Source: an uncultured Bacteroidota bacterium
GTDB taxonomy: Bacteria; Bacteroidota; Bacteroidia; Bacteroidales; UBA12481
Assembly (NCBI GenBank): GCA_903832165.1
Contig: CAILAQ010000639.1
Coordinates: 1-11,724 of the forward strand
Length of the DNA: 11,724 bases
Reading direction: 5' to 3'
Under the pieces are notes generated by a model that was not told where the DNA came from, did not search any database, and worked only from the letters and a program-made list of their open reading frames with translations. Shown piece after piece: positions 1-7,753 of this stretch. How positions within the stretch are numbered: position 1 is the stretch's first letter; each line of letters starts with the position of its first letter. Both the position numbers and the translations under genes were made by a program.

Positions 1-63
1 GCGGGAGAGGGGGAAGGGGGTGAGGTGGATCGAAAGGGTTAGAAATCAAAAAAAATAACATCC

Positions 64-1308
64 ATGAAACAAGTACTAATTTTAATATCGCTCCTGCTCC
101 TCCCGGTCCTGAGTTTTGGGCAGTCCGCTGCACAGTTCCGCGGAGAAAATCGCGACGGAATTTATAATGAAACCGGACTGCTCAAGAGCTGGCCTGAAGG
201 CGGACCAAAGTGCATACTGACAACCGAAGGCATTGGCAAAGGGTTTTCCTCGGCCGTGGTATCCGGGGAAACAATCTATGTGACCGGCATGAAAGAGGCA
301 AAAGATTATTTATCTGCGATAGGATTCGATGGCACCATCAAATGGCAGGTCAGTTTCGGCAATTCATGGACCAAATCATTCCCGGATACCCGCTGCACTC
401 CAACTGTCGATGGCAACCGGATATATGTGATCAGCGGTACCGGCCGGATGTCGTGCTTTGACGCTGCCGACGGCAAGGAAATATGGGCCGCCGAGGTGGA
501 CGCTGATTTTGAGAGCCAGTGGCACGAATGGGGCGTGGCTGAGTCGCTGCTCCTGATTGATAATCTGGTGATTTGCACTCCGGCCGGCAAAAAAGCGGCA
601 GTGGTAGCCTACGATAAAATATCAGGCAAGCTCGCCTGGCAATCAAAAAGCTTTGAAGGACAGCGCTGTTATGCATCGCCTGTAATATTCAAATGGAAAA
701 CATTCAGATATATCCTCGCAACCACTACCAAAGAAATGATAGCCGTTGTGCCCGAAACCGGCGAAGTGGCCTGGTCGGTGATGCACTGGCAGGCCGATCG
801 CGATCCGAATGAGGACGGCGGGCAGATCTTTACCAATAATCCTGTGGTCAGGGAAAATGAGATATTTCTGACCTGCGGGTATGACTATCCGTGCATGATG
901 TTCAGCGTGAGTGCTGACGGCAAATCGGCCTCTGAAAAATGGATCGATAAAACCCTTGATAATCATCACCACGGCGTGATTTCCCTGGACGGGTTCATTT
1001 ATGGATCAAACTGGATTAATAATGGCAAAGGCAACTGGGTATGCCTCGACTGGAATACCGGCGAGGTGAAATGGGAACAGAACTGGTTTAATAAAGGACC
1101 CATTATCTTTGCAGATGGAATGCTTTACATGATGGAAGAAAAAGCCGGCAATGTGGGTCTGGTTAAGCCCGATCCCACCAAATTCGATCTGGTAAGCACA
1201 TTCAAAATTGATAAAGGAACCGGCCCTTTTTGGGCGCACCCTACCATATATAATGGAAGGCTTTTTATAAGGCACGGCGATGTTCTTTTAGGATACGAAG
1301 TTAAATGA
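64..1308 (+). CDS. Secreted PQQ-like beta-propeller repeat protein
   Basis: The 414-residue product starts with a typical signal peptide: Lys2, a Leu/Ile-rich core at residues 4-17, then SFGQ at 17-20 with likely cleavage near there and no lipobox Cys. The mature part is a propeller of PQQ-like blades (family of BamB and quinoprotein dehydrogenase propellers), shown by the recurring G-x-x-x-W closing motif: GTIKW (90-94), GKEIW (137-141), GKLAW (187-191), GEVAW and GEVKW further on. It opens with the FRGENRDG segment usual at the start of such proteins. I see no vicinal Cys pair or other sign of a true PQQ dehydrogenase, so it is probably a periplasmic binding or scaffold protein; no substrate can be named. 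The ATG has no clear Shine-Dalgarno, only an A-rich leader (about 48-60), as is common in Bacteroidota. The next gene is 155 bp away across an inverted repeat, so it may be a separate transcript. Confidence 0.85.
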   Translation: MKQVLILISLLLLPVLSFGQSAAQFRGENRDGIYNETGLLKSWPEGGPKCILTTEGIGKGFSSAVVSGETIYVTGMKEAKDYLSAIGFDGTIKWQVSFGNSWTKSFPDTRCTPTVDGNRIYVISGTGRMSCFDAADGKEIWAAEVDADFESQWHEWGVAESLLLIDNLVICTPAGKKAAVVAYDKISGKLAWQSKSFEGQRCYASPVIFKWKTFRYILATTTKEMIAVVPETGEVAWSVMHWQADRDPNEDGGQIFTNNPVVRENEIFLTCGYDYPCMMFSVSADGKSASEKWIDKTLDNHHHGVISLDGFIYGSNWINNGKGNWVCLDWNTGEVKWEQNWFNKGPIIFADGMLYMMEEKAGNVGLVKPDPTKFDLVSTFKIDKGTGPFWAHPTIYNGRLFIRHGDVLLGYEVK

Positions 1309-1321
1309 AGGAAGAAGGTTG

Positions 1322-1439
1322 AGATTCCAATTCAGAGTTCCGAATTCCGAGGTTGGAGATTCAAGTATCTTTGAAGTTCAAAAACTTCATGGTGACCTGA
1401 ATCTTGTCCTTCGGAATTCGTAATTCTAAATTGGAATCT
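1322..1439. repeat. 118-bp imperfect inverted repeat, possible MITE-like element or terminator
   Basis: The outer arms 1322-1350 and 1411-1439 are reverse complements over 29 bp with three mismatches, one of which would be a G-U pair in RNA. The ends AGATTCCAA/TTGGAATCT and the inner CGAATTCCGA/TCGGAATTCG blocks match perfectly. A second palindrome lies in the middle: TGAAGTT (1372-1378) and AACTTCA (1383-1389) around a CAAA loop. The middle parts (about 1357-1366 and 1395-1404) pair weakly. The element fills most of the gap between two propeller genes. It could end the first transcript, act as a processing site, or be a small non-coding repeat element; no poly-T tract follows, so a classic intrinsic terminator is not supported. 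Confidence 0.7.
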
Positions 1440-1463
1440 AATACTTCAAAGACGCTGTAAGAA

Positions 1464-2894
1464 TTGTTGAATAAACGAATTAACTATATAATCCTCACGT
1501 CCGCCATAGTCCTTATGGCGGCTTCGTTCGCCTGGTGGCTGGCCCACGATCCCGTGCATGATTTTACCAAAAGCGTTCCCGGGAAAGATAACCGGCCGCC
1601 ACGTGCCGATTCGCTCACAGAGCTGGTTCATATCGGGGAATATTTCAATGCCGGCGTGGGCAAGATCACGGAAGGCACGGAAATATGGCCCAGGTTCCGG
1701 GGATCGGATTTTGACAATATCAGTAAATCGGGCAAGAAACTCATTGATGGTTTCGGAGGCCAGGTTCCGAAAATTTTATGGACTGTTGACCTGGGCGAAG
1801 GCCATGCAGGAGCTGCAATATATAAAGGCGCAGTGTATGTTCTTGATTATGATGAGCTCAAGAGGAGCGATATTCTGAAATGCATAAGCCTGGCCGATGG
1901 CAAGCCGGTCTGGGAACGAGGCTACCGCGTAACCATCAGGCGAAATCATGGCATGTCGCGCACCGTTCCGGCTGTCACCGAAAAATATGTTGTATCGATA
2001 GGCCCGTTAGCTCATGTAATGTGCCTCGATCGTTTGACCGGAAATGTCAAATGGGGACTCGACATCGGAAAAGAGTACAAAACGGAAATCCCATTCTGGT
2101 ATACCGGTCAGTGTCCGCTTGTTGAAAATGATATAGCCTATGTTGCTACAGGCGGAAAGGCGCTGATGGTTGCTGTTGATTGTGAAACCGGCAAGAAAAT
2201 CTGGGAAACTCCAAATCCGAAAAAATGGAAAATGTCGCACTCCTCAATCATGCCTATGGAATTTGGCGGTCGCAGAATGTTCGTTTACAGCGCTGTAGGA
2301 GGAATTTGCGGTATTGCCGCTTCCGGTCCTGACGCGGGCACTGTACTTTGGTCATCAACCGCCTGGAACAAATCAGTGGTTGCACCATCGCCGGTATGCA
2401 TGCCCGATGGGAAAATTTTTCTGACAGCAGGTTATGGCGCCGGAAGCATGATTTTGCAACTTGCATCATCCGGAGGTAATTATACAGTGAGCATGCTCGA
2501 TCAGTATCTGCCCGCAGAAGGAATGGCCTCCGAACAGCAGACTCCACTGTATTTCAAGGGACATCTGATCAGCATCGAACCAAAAGATGCAGGCGCCCTG
2601 CGAAATCAAATGATATGCGTAAACCCCGCCAATTGCCGGATTCCGGTATGGACGAGTGGCCCGGAAGCAAGATTCGGTTTGGGCCCTTATCTGATTGCTG
2701 ACAATAAATTGTTTATTTTGAATGACGATGGAGTTTTGACCATCGCCAAACCTGATATCAAAAAATATATCCAGGTTGACCAGATCAAATTGTTTGACGG
2801 GCAGGATGCCTGGGCACCGATTGCCTTGGCCGACGGATATATGGTTCTGAGAGACTCAAAGCGGATGATAGCCATTAAATTAGCTGTTGATTGA
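1464..2894 (+). CDS. Membrane-anchored PQQ-like beta-propeller protein
   Basis: This is a propeller of about 476 residues. An in-frame TAA at 1458-1460 limits the start to the TTG codons at 1464 or 1467. No ATG occurs before the hydrophobic segment that reads NYIILTSAIVLMAASFAWWL, so a TTG start is needed to keep this single N-terminal anchor or uncleaved signal. The rest has PQQ-like blades with Trp motifs (GKPVW, GNVKW, GKKIW, GTVLW) and a WPRFRGSDFDN segment like the FRG opening of the upstream propeller. The anchor, with Lys and Arg on its N-side, implies a periplasmic propeller. No dehydrogenase active-site signature is visible. Its stop overlaps the next start (TGATG), so it is probably translated together with the genes that follow. 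It is similar in type to the first gene but clearly diverged, not a recent duplicate. Confidence 0.82.
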   Translation: MLNKRINYIILTSAIVLMAASFAWWLAHDPVHDFTKSVPGKDNRPPRADSLTELVHIGEYFNAGVGKITEGTEIWPRFRGSDFDNISKSGKKLIDGFGGQVPKILWTVDLGEGHAGAAIYKGAVYVLDYDELKRSDILKCISLADGKPVWERGYRVTIRRNHGMSRTVPAVTEKYVVSIGPLAHVMCLDRLTGNVKWGLDIGKEYKTEIPFWYTGQCPLVENDIAYVATGGKALMVAVDCETGKKIWETPNPKKWKMSHSSIMPMEFGGRRMFVYSAVGGICGIAASGPDAGTVLWSSTAWNKSVVAPSPVCMPDGKIFLTAGYGAGSMILQLASSGGNYTVSMLDQYLPAEGMASEQQTPLYFKGHLISIEPKDAGALRNQMICVNPANCRIPVWTSGPEARFGLGPYLIADNKLFILNDDGVLTIAKPDIKKYIQVDQIKLFDGQDAWAPIALADGYMVLRDSKRMIAIKLAVD

Positions 2895-3856
2895 TGAACA
2901 GAAAACTGATCATATCGATATTACTTGTGCTCGCAGTAATCATTGTGGCACTCGTGGTTTTCGATGTGCTGAGCTCAAGGCCCGACAAACGACCGGATAA
3001 TCCCTATGAATATTCGGTTGATCAGTTTAAATCGGTGGATTCCACTTTGATAAAATATGAGGAGACGATTGATTTCACCTTCGGCGATCTGGATCTTCGC
3101 GGCCTTGCCTTTGCCAATGACCGGCTTTACCTGGTGGAGGATAATTATCTGGTCATTTGCACCCCTGAAGGCAAGAAGCTGGCAAAATCCGAACTACCGG
3201 AATCACCAAGATGCGTAGCTGCCTCATCAAACGGTATTTACATCGGATTTTCGAACTACATCAGTCAATATAATCTTGATGGCCTCCTGATAAAATCGTG
3301 GGAACCGCTGGGCGACAGTACCGTTTTAACCAGCCTGGCCTTACAGGATTGCTTCGTTTTTGCAGCTGATGCAGGAAAACGAAGGATTCTGCGATATAAA
3401 ACCGACGGAGAATTAATCGGAAGTTTCACCGGCAAACGCGACAGTGCCGATCTGCATGGATTCATCATTCCCAGTCCTTATTTTGATCTGGCTGTGAACT
3501 CCTTCGGGGAGCTGTGGGTGGTAAATCCCGGTCAGCATGCTTTTGAGAATTACACTTTCGAAGGCGAGCTCCGGGGATTCTGGGAAAAGGCGGCAATGAC
3601 GATCGATGGTTTTTCAGGTTGCTGCAATCCGGCCCATATGGCTGTTTTGCCCGATGGATCCTTTGTGACTGCAGAAAAGGGAATGGTAAGGATCAAAATT
3701 CATAAGGCATCCGGCGAATTGCTGGCGGTGGTTGCTCCACCCGAGGCGTTCGAAGGGGAAACCCACGCCCCGGATCTGGCGGTGAGCCCCGCAGGTGATA
3801 TTTACGCACTCGATTTTGAGCGCAAAATGATCAGGGTATTTCAATTAAAAAAGTAA
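2894..3856 (+). CDS. Membrane-anchored NHL/SMP-30-like six-bladed propeller protein
   Basis: I chose ATG 2894, which shares its A with the upstream TGA stop; a TTG at 2891 would add one residue. The 320-residue product has one N-terminal membrane segment (about residues 5-24, ILLVLAVIIVALVVF core) followed by a propeller on the outside of the membrane. Blades are seen as repeats of hydrophobic strand, D/N-G, strand: LRGLAFANDRLYLVED, GEL-type turns, LAVNSFGELWVVNPG, MAVLPDGSFVTAE, LAVSPAGDIYALD. These are typical of NHL/SMP-30 proteins. A GCCNPAH motif with vicinal Cys243-Cys244 lies near blade five; its place next to a polyferredoxin suggests a disulfide or ligand role, which is inference. 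No catalytic residues can be assigned. It is 2 bp from the polyferredoxin gene and almost certainly in the same operon. Confidence 0.8.
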   Translation: MNRKLIISILLVLAVIIVALVVFDVLSSRPDKRPDNPYEYSVDQFKSVDSTLIKYEETIDFTFGDLDLRGLAFANDRLYLVEDNYLVICTPEGKKLAKSELPESPRCVAASSNGIYIGFSNYISQYNLDGLLIKSWEPLGDSTVLTSLALQDCFVFAADAGKRRILRYKTDGELIGSFTGKRDSADLHGFIIPSPYFDLAVNSFGELWVVNPGQHAFENYTFEGELRGFWEKAAMTIDGFSGCCNPAHMAVLPDGSFVTAEKGMVRIKIHKASGELLAVVAPPEAFEGETHAPDLAVSPAGDIYALDFERKMIRVFQLKK

Positions 3857-3858
3857 GC

Positions 3859-4434
3859 ATGGATCGGAAAAAATTCATAAACAATTCGGGTCGACTGGTT
3901 CTCATGGGAGGGTTGGCCTACCTGACCGGGTCGATCATTTATCAGCGAAAAGTATCGGCTTCCGGAAAATATGTATGGCAGATCGATCCATTTAAATGCA
4001 CCCAGTGCGGCCGTTGTGCCACCGAATGTGTAAGAGAGCTTTCGGCCGTGAAATGCGTTCATGCCTACTCACTTTGCGGCTACTGCGACTTGTGCGGCGG
4101 ATATTTCAAGCCCAATACCCACAAGCTGAATACCGGAGCTGAAAGCCAGCTTTGTCCAACCGGCGCCCTGACCCGCAAATTCGTCGAAGAGCCGTTTTTT
4201 CAATACACCATCGATGAAAAGCTTTGCAACGGATGCGCAAAATGCGTGAAAGGTTGCGGATCATTCGGCAACGGATCGCTGCATCTTCAGATCAGGCACG
4301 ACCTTTGCCAGAATTGCAACGAGTGCTCCATTTCCAGGATGTGCCCGGCGAACGCCATCAGCAGGGTGCCGATCGAGACCGCCTATCTCATTAAGGGTGG
4401 GTTCAAAAAACCAGTCATTTCGACTCCAAAATAA
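3859..4434 (+). CDS. Polyferredoxin with about four [4Fe-4S] clusters and exported-type N-terminus
   Basis: The 191-residue protein has 17 Cys, enough for four [4Fe-4S] clusters. The groups are C47-x2-C50-x2-C53-x3-C57, C66 to C79 with a CGYCDLC core, C99-P-T-G-A-L, C123-x2-C126-x2-C129-x3-C133, and C150-x2-C153-x2-C156 with C162-P-A-N-A. This resembles NrfC/HybA-type or DsrO-type electron-transfer subunits, but shorter. The N-terminus MDRKKFINNSGRLVLMGG followed by a hydrophobic stretch looks like a weak Tat signal or anchor (RK-K-F in place of RR-x-F), so a periplasmic, membrane-attached location is possible but not certain. The gene sits between the NHL propeller (2 bp gap) and the NapH-like membrane protein (TAATG overlap). 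It probably passes electrons to or from the latter. Confidence 0.85.
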   Translation: MDRKKFINNSGRLVLMGGLAYLTGSIIYQRKVSASGKYVWQIDPFKCTQCGRCATECVRELSAVKCVHAYSLCGYCDLCGGYFKPNTHKLNTGAESQLCPTGALTRKFVEEPFFQYTIDEKLCNGCAKCVKGCGSFGNGSLHLQIRHDLCQNCNECSISRMCPANAISRVPIETAYLIKGGFKKPVISTPK

Positions 4435-5690
4435 TGAAGTGGCTAAAAATCATACTGTTCCTGCTGCCACTCACACTGGTATTTAATTCGCTGGATGCAC
4501 AGCAGCGTTTCCCAAAACCTGAATTTCACACTAAATATACCCAGCCCACTCCTACTACTCCGGAGCCCCGCGGCCTCGAAATGGAGTTTGTTGATGTACT
4601 GATACTTCTGGTGGTTCTGAGTCTGACCTCCTGGTTCGCCATCAAAAAACGATCACGCAACGGAATACTCCTGCTCACGGTTTTTTCGGCAATTTATTTC
4701 GGCTTTTACCGGAACGGGTGTATCTGTACTGTCGGGTCGATACAAAACGTCGCTCTGGCCTTTGCCGATCCCAAATATGTAATCTCGCTGTACGCGTTGC
4801 TGTTTTTTCTTTTGCCTCTGATATTCAGTCTGTTCTTCGGTCGGGTATTCTGCGGCGCCGCCTGTCCGCTTGGCGCCATACAGGATCTGTTGATCTGGAA
4901 ACCAATCACCATCCCGGCCTGGTTAAGGAAGACGCTTGGCTTTATCCCATACCTGTATCTGGGGCTTGCCGTATTATATGCGGCAACTGGCACTGAATTC
5001 ATTATATGCCGATACGATCCGTTCATAGGAATTTACCGCATGAACGGTCCGCACCTGATGATATACCTGGGGATAGCCTTCCTGCTCATGGGCCTGTTTA
5101 TCGCCCGTCCCTACTGCCGGTTCTTCTGCCCGTACGGAGCACTCCTGAATGTATTCTCAAGGTTCAGCCGCCGCCATTTGTCGGTATTTCCAACGAAGTG
5201 CATTCAGTGCAAGCTTTGTACCACCTCCTGTCCGTTTGAGGCAATCGATTTTCCGGATGAGGAGAAATCGAAGCCTGATACGAAAACCAACTCCCGGAAG
5301 TTTATCCTTTATCTGGCCCTGATTCCGGTTCTGATGCTGGCTGGTGCCTGGATCGGGTCAAAATCGCACGTATTCCTGTCGAAGGCGCATCCGGATGTTT
5401 ATCTGGCCGAGCTGCTGATTTCGCATCCCGAATTAAAAAAAGACTCAAAAAATATTGATATCCAGACTTTCCTCGCTTCGGGAAAATCGTTGGAAACATT
5501 GGTTGCAGAGGCACAGGTGATCCGCGATAAATTCAAGACCGGAAGCTCAATACTTGGAGCATTCCTTGGTCTGGTGATCGCTCTGATGGCTATGGGTCAG
5601 GTGATTTTCCGTCGCAGGGAGGATTATCAGGCTAACAAAGGAAACTGCTACAGTTGCGCGAGATGTCTGGATTATTGCCCCGTGGAATGA
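4434..5690 (+). CDS. NapH/NosR-like polytopic 4Fe-4S membrane protein
   Basis: The 418-residue product has a signal-like first segment (MKWLKIILFLLPLTLVF, then LDAQQ) and about seven further hydrophobic segments, roughly 51-70, 77-91, 118-136, 168-185, 208-224, 288-306 and 371-392. Family hallmarks are C140-x3-C144-P-L-G and C228-x3-C232-P-Y-G, one after each of two membrane segments, as in NapH, NosR and related proteins that move electrons in the membrane. A further YRNGC96-x-C98 motif is present. One ferredoxin motif is at C256-x2-C259-x2-C262-x3-C266-P and a second at C405-x2-C408-x2-C411-x3-C415-P. The second lies only three residues from the end, directly beside a repeat array, so the C-terminus may have been shortened. 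It overlaps the polyferredoxin gene by one base and is its likely partner. The exact role (quinol oxidation or cross-membrane transfer) cannot be read from sequence. Confidence 0.85.
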   Translation: MKWLKIILFLLPLTLVFNSLDAQQRFPKPEFHTKYTQPTPTTPEPRGLEMEFVDVLILLVVLSLTSWFAIKKRSRNGILLLTVFSAIYFGFYRNGCICTVGSIQNVALAFADPKYVISLYALLFFLLPLIFSLFFGRVFCGAACPLGAIQDLLIWKPITIPAWLRKTLGFIPYLYLGLAVLYAATGTEFIICRYDPFIGIYRMNGPHLMIYLGIAFLLMGLFIARPYCRFFCPYGALLNVFSRFSRRHLSVFPTKCIQCKLCTTSCPFEAIDFPDEEKSKPDTKTNSRKFILYLALIPVLMLAGAWIGSKSHVFLSKAHPDVYLAELLISHPELKKDSKNIDIQTFLASGKSLETLVAEAQVIRDKFKTGSSILGAFLGLVIALMAMGQVIFRRREDYQANKGNCYSCARCLDYCPVE

Positions 5691-5790
5691 AGAAGACGGA
5701 AGACGAGAAGACAGAAGACTGGAGACTGAAGACAGAAGACTTTGGACAGAAGACTTTAGACAGAAGACCTTAGACAGAAGACTTTAGAGA
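5691..5790. repeat. Purine-rich AGAAGAC tandem repeat with four 14-bp units
   Basis: Starting at the base after the upstream stop, the gap holds degenerate AGAAGAC/GGAAGAC words (5691-5730). These resolve into four units of GACAGAAGACTTTR type at 5731-5744, 5745-5758, 5759-5772 and 5773-5786, differing at one or two bases. The array ends 13 bp before the next start codon. No terminator hairpin, promoter or gene is visible in the gap. The same word array recurs inside the next gene. There are no unique spacers, so it is not a CRISPR; replication slippage is a likely origin. Confidence 0.85.
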
Positions 5791-5803
5791 GAAAAACTGA
5801 ATA

Positions 5804-7717
5804 ATGAGAGAGAACGGAGAAAATAAAGATAAGATCAAGCTGGTGGGGAACCTTGTGACGGCGACGGGGATATTCTGTCTGGCGCTGGCACTGCTGCTGC
5901 TGATCAATTACTGGCACATCAGGCAAAACAAGCCTCTCGAAACGGAGGCATTGAAATCCCTGGTTCAGCAATTCCAGGCCGATCCCGAGAGCGAAGTATT
6001 GAAAAAAGAGATCCGGAATCTCGATCTGCTCGCTCGCAAGGCCTTCTTTACCAGCAACTGGCAGGTTCAAACAGGAGCCTTCCTTTTATTGCTGGGAGGT
6101 ATCGCTTTTGCAACATTCCTTAGAATTTTCCACACAATGAAAGCCCGAATTCTTGAACCGTTAATTGATGGAATGGATTCCGGGTTAACCCGGATGTTAT
6201 CGCAGCGCTGGATTCTGATTACAGGTGGCGTTATGCTGGGACTGGCACTTACTGCATCATTCCTTACTACAGATTATCTGAAGTTTTACGAGGAAACAGG
6301 AAAGGTGGTTGAGGCGCCGCCGGCAACCCCCGAGAAGAGTTCAGTTAAGATAGCAGCGGTGGACGCCGGACAGAAGACAGAAGACAAGAAGACAGAAGAC
6401 GGAAGACAGGAGACCAGTGAGCCTGCTGGGAGCGTTGTCATTCCCGCGGAGGCGGGAACCCCGTCCCTTACCACTGAGGCCTCCAAAAGCGTTGTCATTC
6501 CCGCGGAGGCGGGAACCCCGTCCCTTACCACGAATACATCATCTGAAAAAGCAGCAGGCAACCTTACCGCCGAGTTCCGCAATCATCCGTCGTTCCGCGG
6601 CCCCTGGGGGCAAGGCACCTCTTACAGCACCGGGATTCCGGTTGACTGGGATGGTGCGTCAGGACGAAATATCAAATGGAAAGTAGAGCTGAATAAGAAA
6701 GGATATAACTCTCCGGTAATCTGGAACAATGTACTTTTTGTTGCCGGTGCGGATAATGCGTCGAGAATGGTGTACTGCTTTAACCGGCTTGATGGCAAGT
6801 TATTATGGGAACAGGAAGCAAAAGACATCCCGGGCTCACCGGCTACAGCACCAAAGGTAACGGCCGATACCGGGCTTTCCGCACCAAGTGTTGCCACGGA
6901 TGGCAAAATGGTTTATGCGATTTTCGCCACAGGTGATATCATCGCCCTCGATATGGATGGAAAGCACATCTGGGCAAAAAATCTGGGCGTCCCTGACAAC
7001 CATTACGGGCATTCGTCGTCGCTTATCTGTCATAAAGACAAGGTAATCATTCAGTTTGATACAAATAAGGGCGGACGCTTGCTGGCACTGAACAGTGCCA
7101 CCGGTGATATCAGCTGGGATATCTCCAGAAAATCAAAAATTTCCTGGTCATCACCAATGCTGGCAGAGATCGATGGAAAGCTTCAGATCATTACCACCTC
7201 TTCGCCCACCGTGGCTGGATATGATTTCGATACCGGGGCACAAATATGGGCGCTGGATTGTCTGTCCGGTGAAGTGGGGCCTTCGGCGGCATATGCTGAC
7301 GGACTGGTTTTTGCGGCAAACGAATATGCAGCGCTGGTGGCAATCAAGCCTGGACCTACACCAACAACCGTATGGAAATCTGATGAATATTTACCGGAAG
7401 CAGCAAGTCCGGCGGTGAGCGACGGGTTGCTTTTCATAGCCACGAGTTATGGAATGTTTGCCTGTTACGATGCTAAAACCGGAAAGAAACAGTGGGAAAA
7501 AGAGTTTGGCCAGGGATTTTACGGATCGCCGATGATCGCAGAGGGCAAGGTGTATGTGATGGAGCGAAGCGGTGCTGTGCATATTTTCAAAGTCGACCGC
7601 ACCCTGACGAGTCTGGGAGATCCGACTATCGGAGAAAAATCGGTTGTCACTCCGGCTTTAGCCGATGGATCGATTTATCTCAGGGGTGAGAAATACCTTT
7701 ACTGCATAGGAAAATGA
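5804..7717 (+). CDS. Three-TM membrane protein with periplasmic PQQ-like beta-propeller
   Basis: The 637-residue protein has transmembrane helices at about 13-35, 90-108 and 135-155. A Leu/Lys/Glu-rich helical stretch (45-85) lies between the first two, and a Lys/Arg-containing loop between the last two. Positive charges place the N-terminus and the 109-134 loop inside, so the C-terminal domain lies outside. The propeller runs from about residue 256 (FRNHPSFRGPWGQG opening) to the end, with blade motifs GKLLW, GKHIW, GDISW, GAQIW and GKKQW. Residues 189-243, joining membrane and propeller, are almost wholly encoded by two kinds of DNA repeat and are probably a disordered linker. No dehydrogenase active site is visible. 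The start is the first ATG after the repeat array and lacks a Shine-Dalgarno. It lies between the Fe-S membrane module and the soluble NuoEF-like module; I infer a periplasmic sensor or scaffold for the membrane complex. Confidence 0.83.
   Translation: MRENGENKDKIKLVGNLVTATGIFCLALALLLLINYWHIRQNKPLETEALKSLVQQFQADPESEVLKKEIRNLDLLARKAFFTSNWQVQTGAFLLLLGGIAFATFLRIFHTMKARILEPLIDGMDSGLTRMLSQRWILITGGVMLGLALTASFLTTDYLKFYEETGKVVEAPPATPEKSSVKIAAVDAGQKTEDKKTEDGRQETSEPAGSVVIPAEAGTPSLTTEASKSVVIPAEAGTPSLTTNTSSEKAAGNLTAEFRNHPSFRGPWGQGTSYSTGIPVDWDGASGRNIKWKVELNKKGYNSPVIWNNVLFVAGADNASRMVYCFNRLDGKLLWEQEAKDIPGSPATAPKVTADTGLSAPSVATDGKMVYAIFATGDIIALDMDGKHIWAKNLGVPDNHYGHSSSLICHKDKVIIQFDTNKGGRLLALNSATGDISWDISRKSKISWSSPMLAEIDGKLQIITTSSPTVAGYDFDTGAQIWALDCLSGEVGPSAAYADGLVFAANEYAALVAIKPGPTPTTVWKSDEYLPEAASPAVSDGLLFIATSYGMFACYDAKTGKKQWEKEFGQGFYGSPMIAEGKVYVMERSGAVHIFKVDRTLTSLGDPTIGEKSVVTPALADGSIYLRGEKYLYCIGK
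6370..6414. repeat. AGAAGAC-type repeat inside coding sequence
   Basis: Six AGAAGAC-like words (ACAGAAGACAGAAGACAAGA and onward, ending GGAAGACAGGAGACC) lie within the propeller gene. They encode residues 189-204, read as GQKTEDKKTEDGRQET. The words match those of the array at 5691-5790 in the gap before the same gene. The insertion keeps the frame and falls in the linker after the third membrane helix. Confidence 0.8.
6431..6474. repeat. dRS3/REP-like palindromic repeat, copy 1, in frame in a CDS
   Basis: This 44-bp unit has a palindromic core ATTCCCGC-GGAG-GCGGGAAC followed by CCCGTCCCTTACCAC. The core resembles the ATTCCC-N8-GGGAAT form of Neisseria dRS3 elements. It encodes residues 210-224, S followed by VVIPAEAGTPSLTT. 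The VIPAEAG peptide, or SFPRRRE in another frame, is a familiar product of such repeats in many genomes. Confidence 0.85.
6488..6531. repeat. dRS3/REP-like palindromic repeat, copy 2, in frame in a CDS
   Basis: This is base-for-base identical to the copy at 6431-6474, in the same orientation, with a 57-bp period (a multiple of three), and it encodes the same peptide at residues 229-243. The 13 bp between copies (TGAGGCCTCCAAA) is not repeated elsewhere in the window. Perfect identity suggests recent duplication. Confidence 0.87.
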
Positions 7718-7753
7718 TGCGATAATGCGATGATTGAAAACCTATATCAATAG

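Noticed and set aside
1..42. Possible C-terminal tail of an upstream gene (13 codons, then TAG at 40-42)
   Set aside because: It is too short and purine-biased to support; no recognisable residues. The rest of 1-63 is an A-rich leader.
64..2894. True PQQ-dependent alcohol or glucose dehydrogenases
   Set aside because: Only the propeller blade motifs are visible; I see no vicinal Cys pair or catalytic pattern, and both proteins are shorter than typical quinoprotein dehydrogenases.
4434..5690. Specific assignment as NosR, NapH or CcoG
   Set aside because: The paired C-x3-C-P motifs are shared by all of these; no FMN-binding domain or gene context decides between them.
5691..5790. Possible CRISPR or iteron origin
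   Set aside because: The 14-bp units are contiguous with no spacers, and there is no replication gene nearby.
6431..6531. Possible two-repeat CRISPR array
   Set aside because: The spacer is only 13 bp, the repeats are palindromic and translated in frame, and no cas gene is present.
6286..6582. Minus-strand reading frame containing VRDGVPASAGMTTL twice
   Set aside because: It is the antisense reading of the repeat region within a well-supported plus-strand gene; the peptide is a known kind of repeat artefact when read alone.
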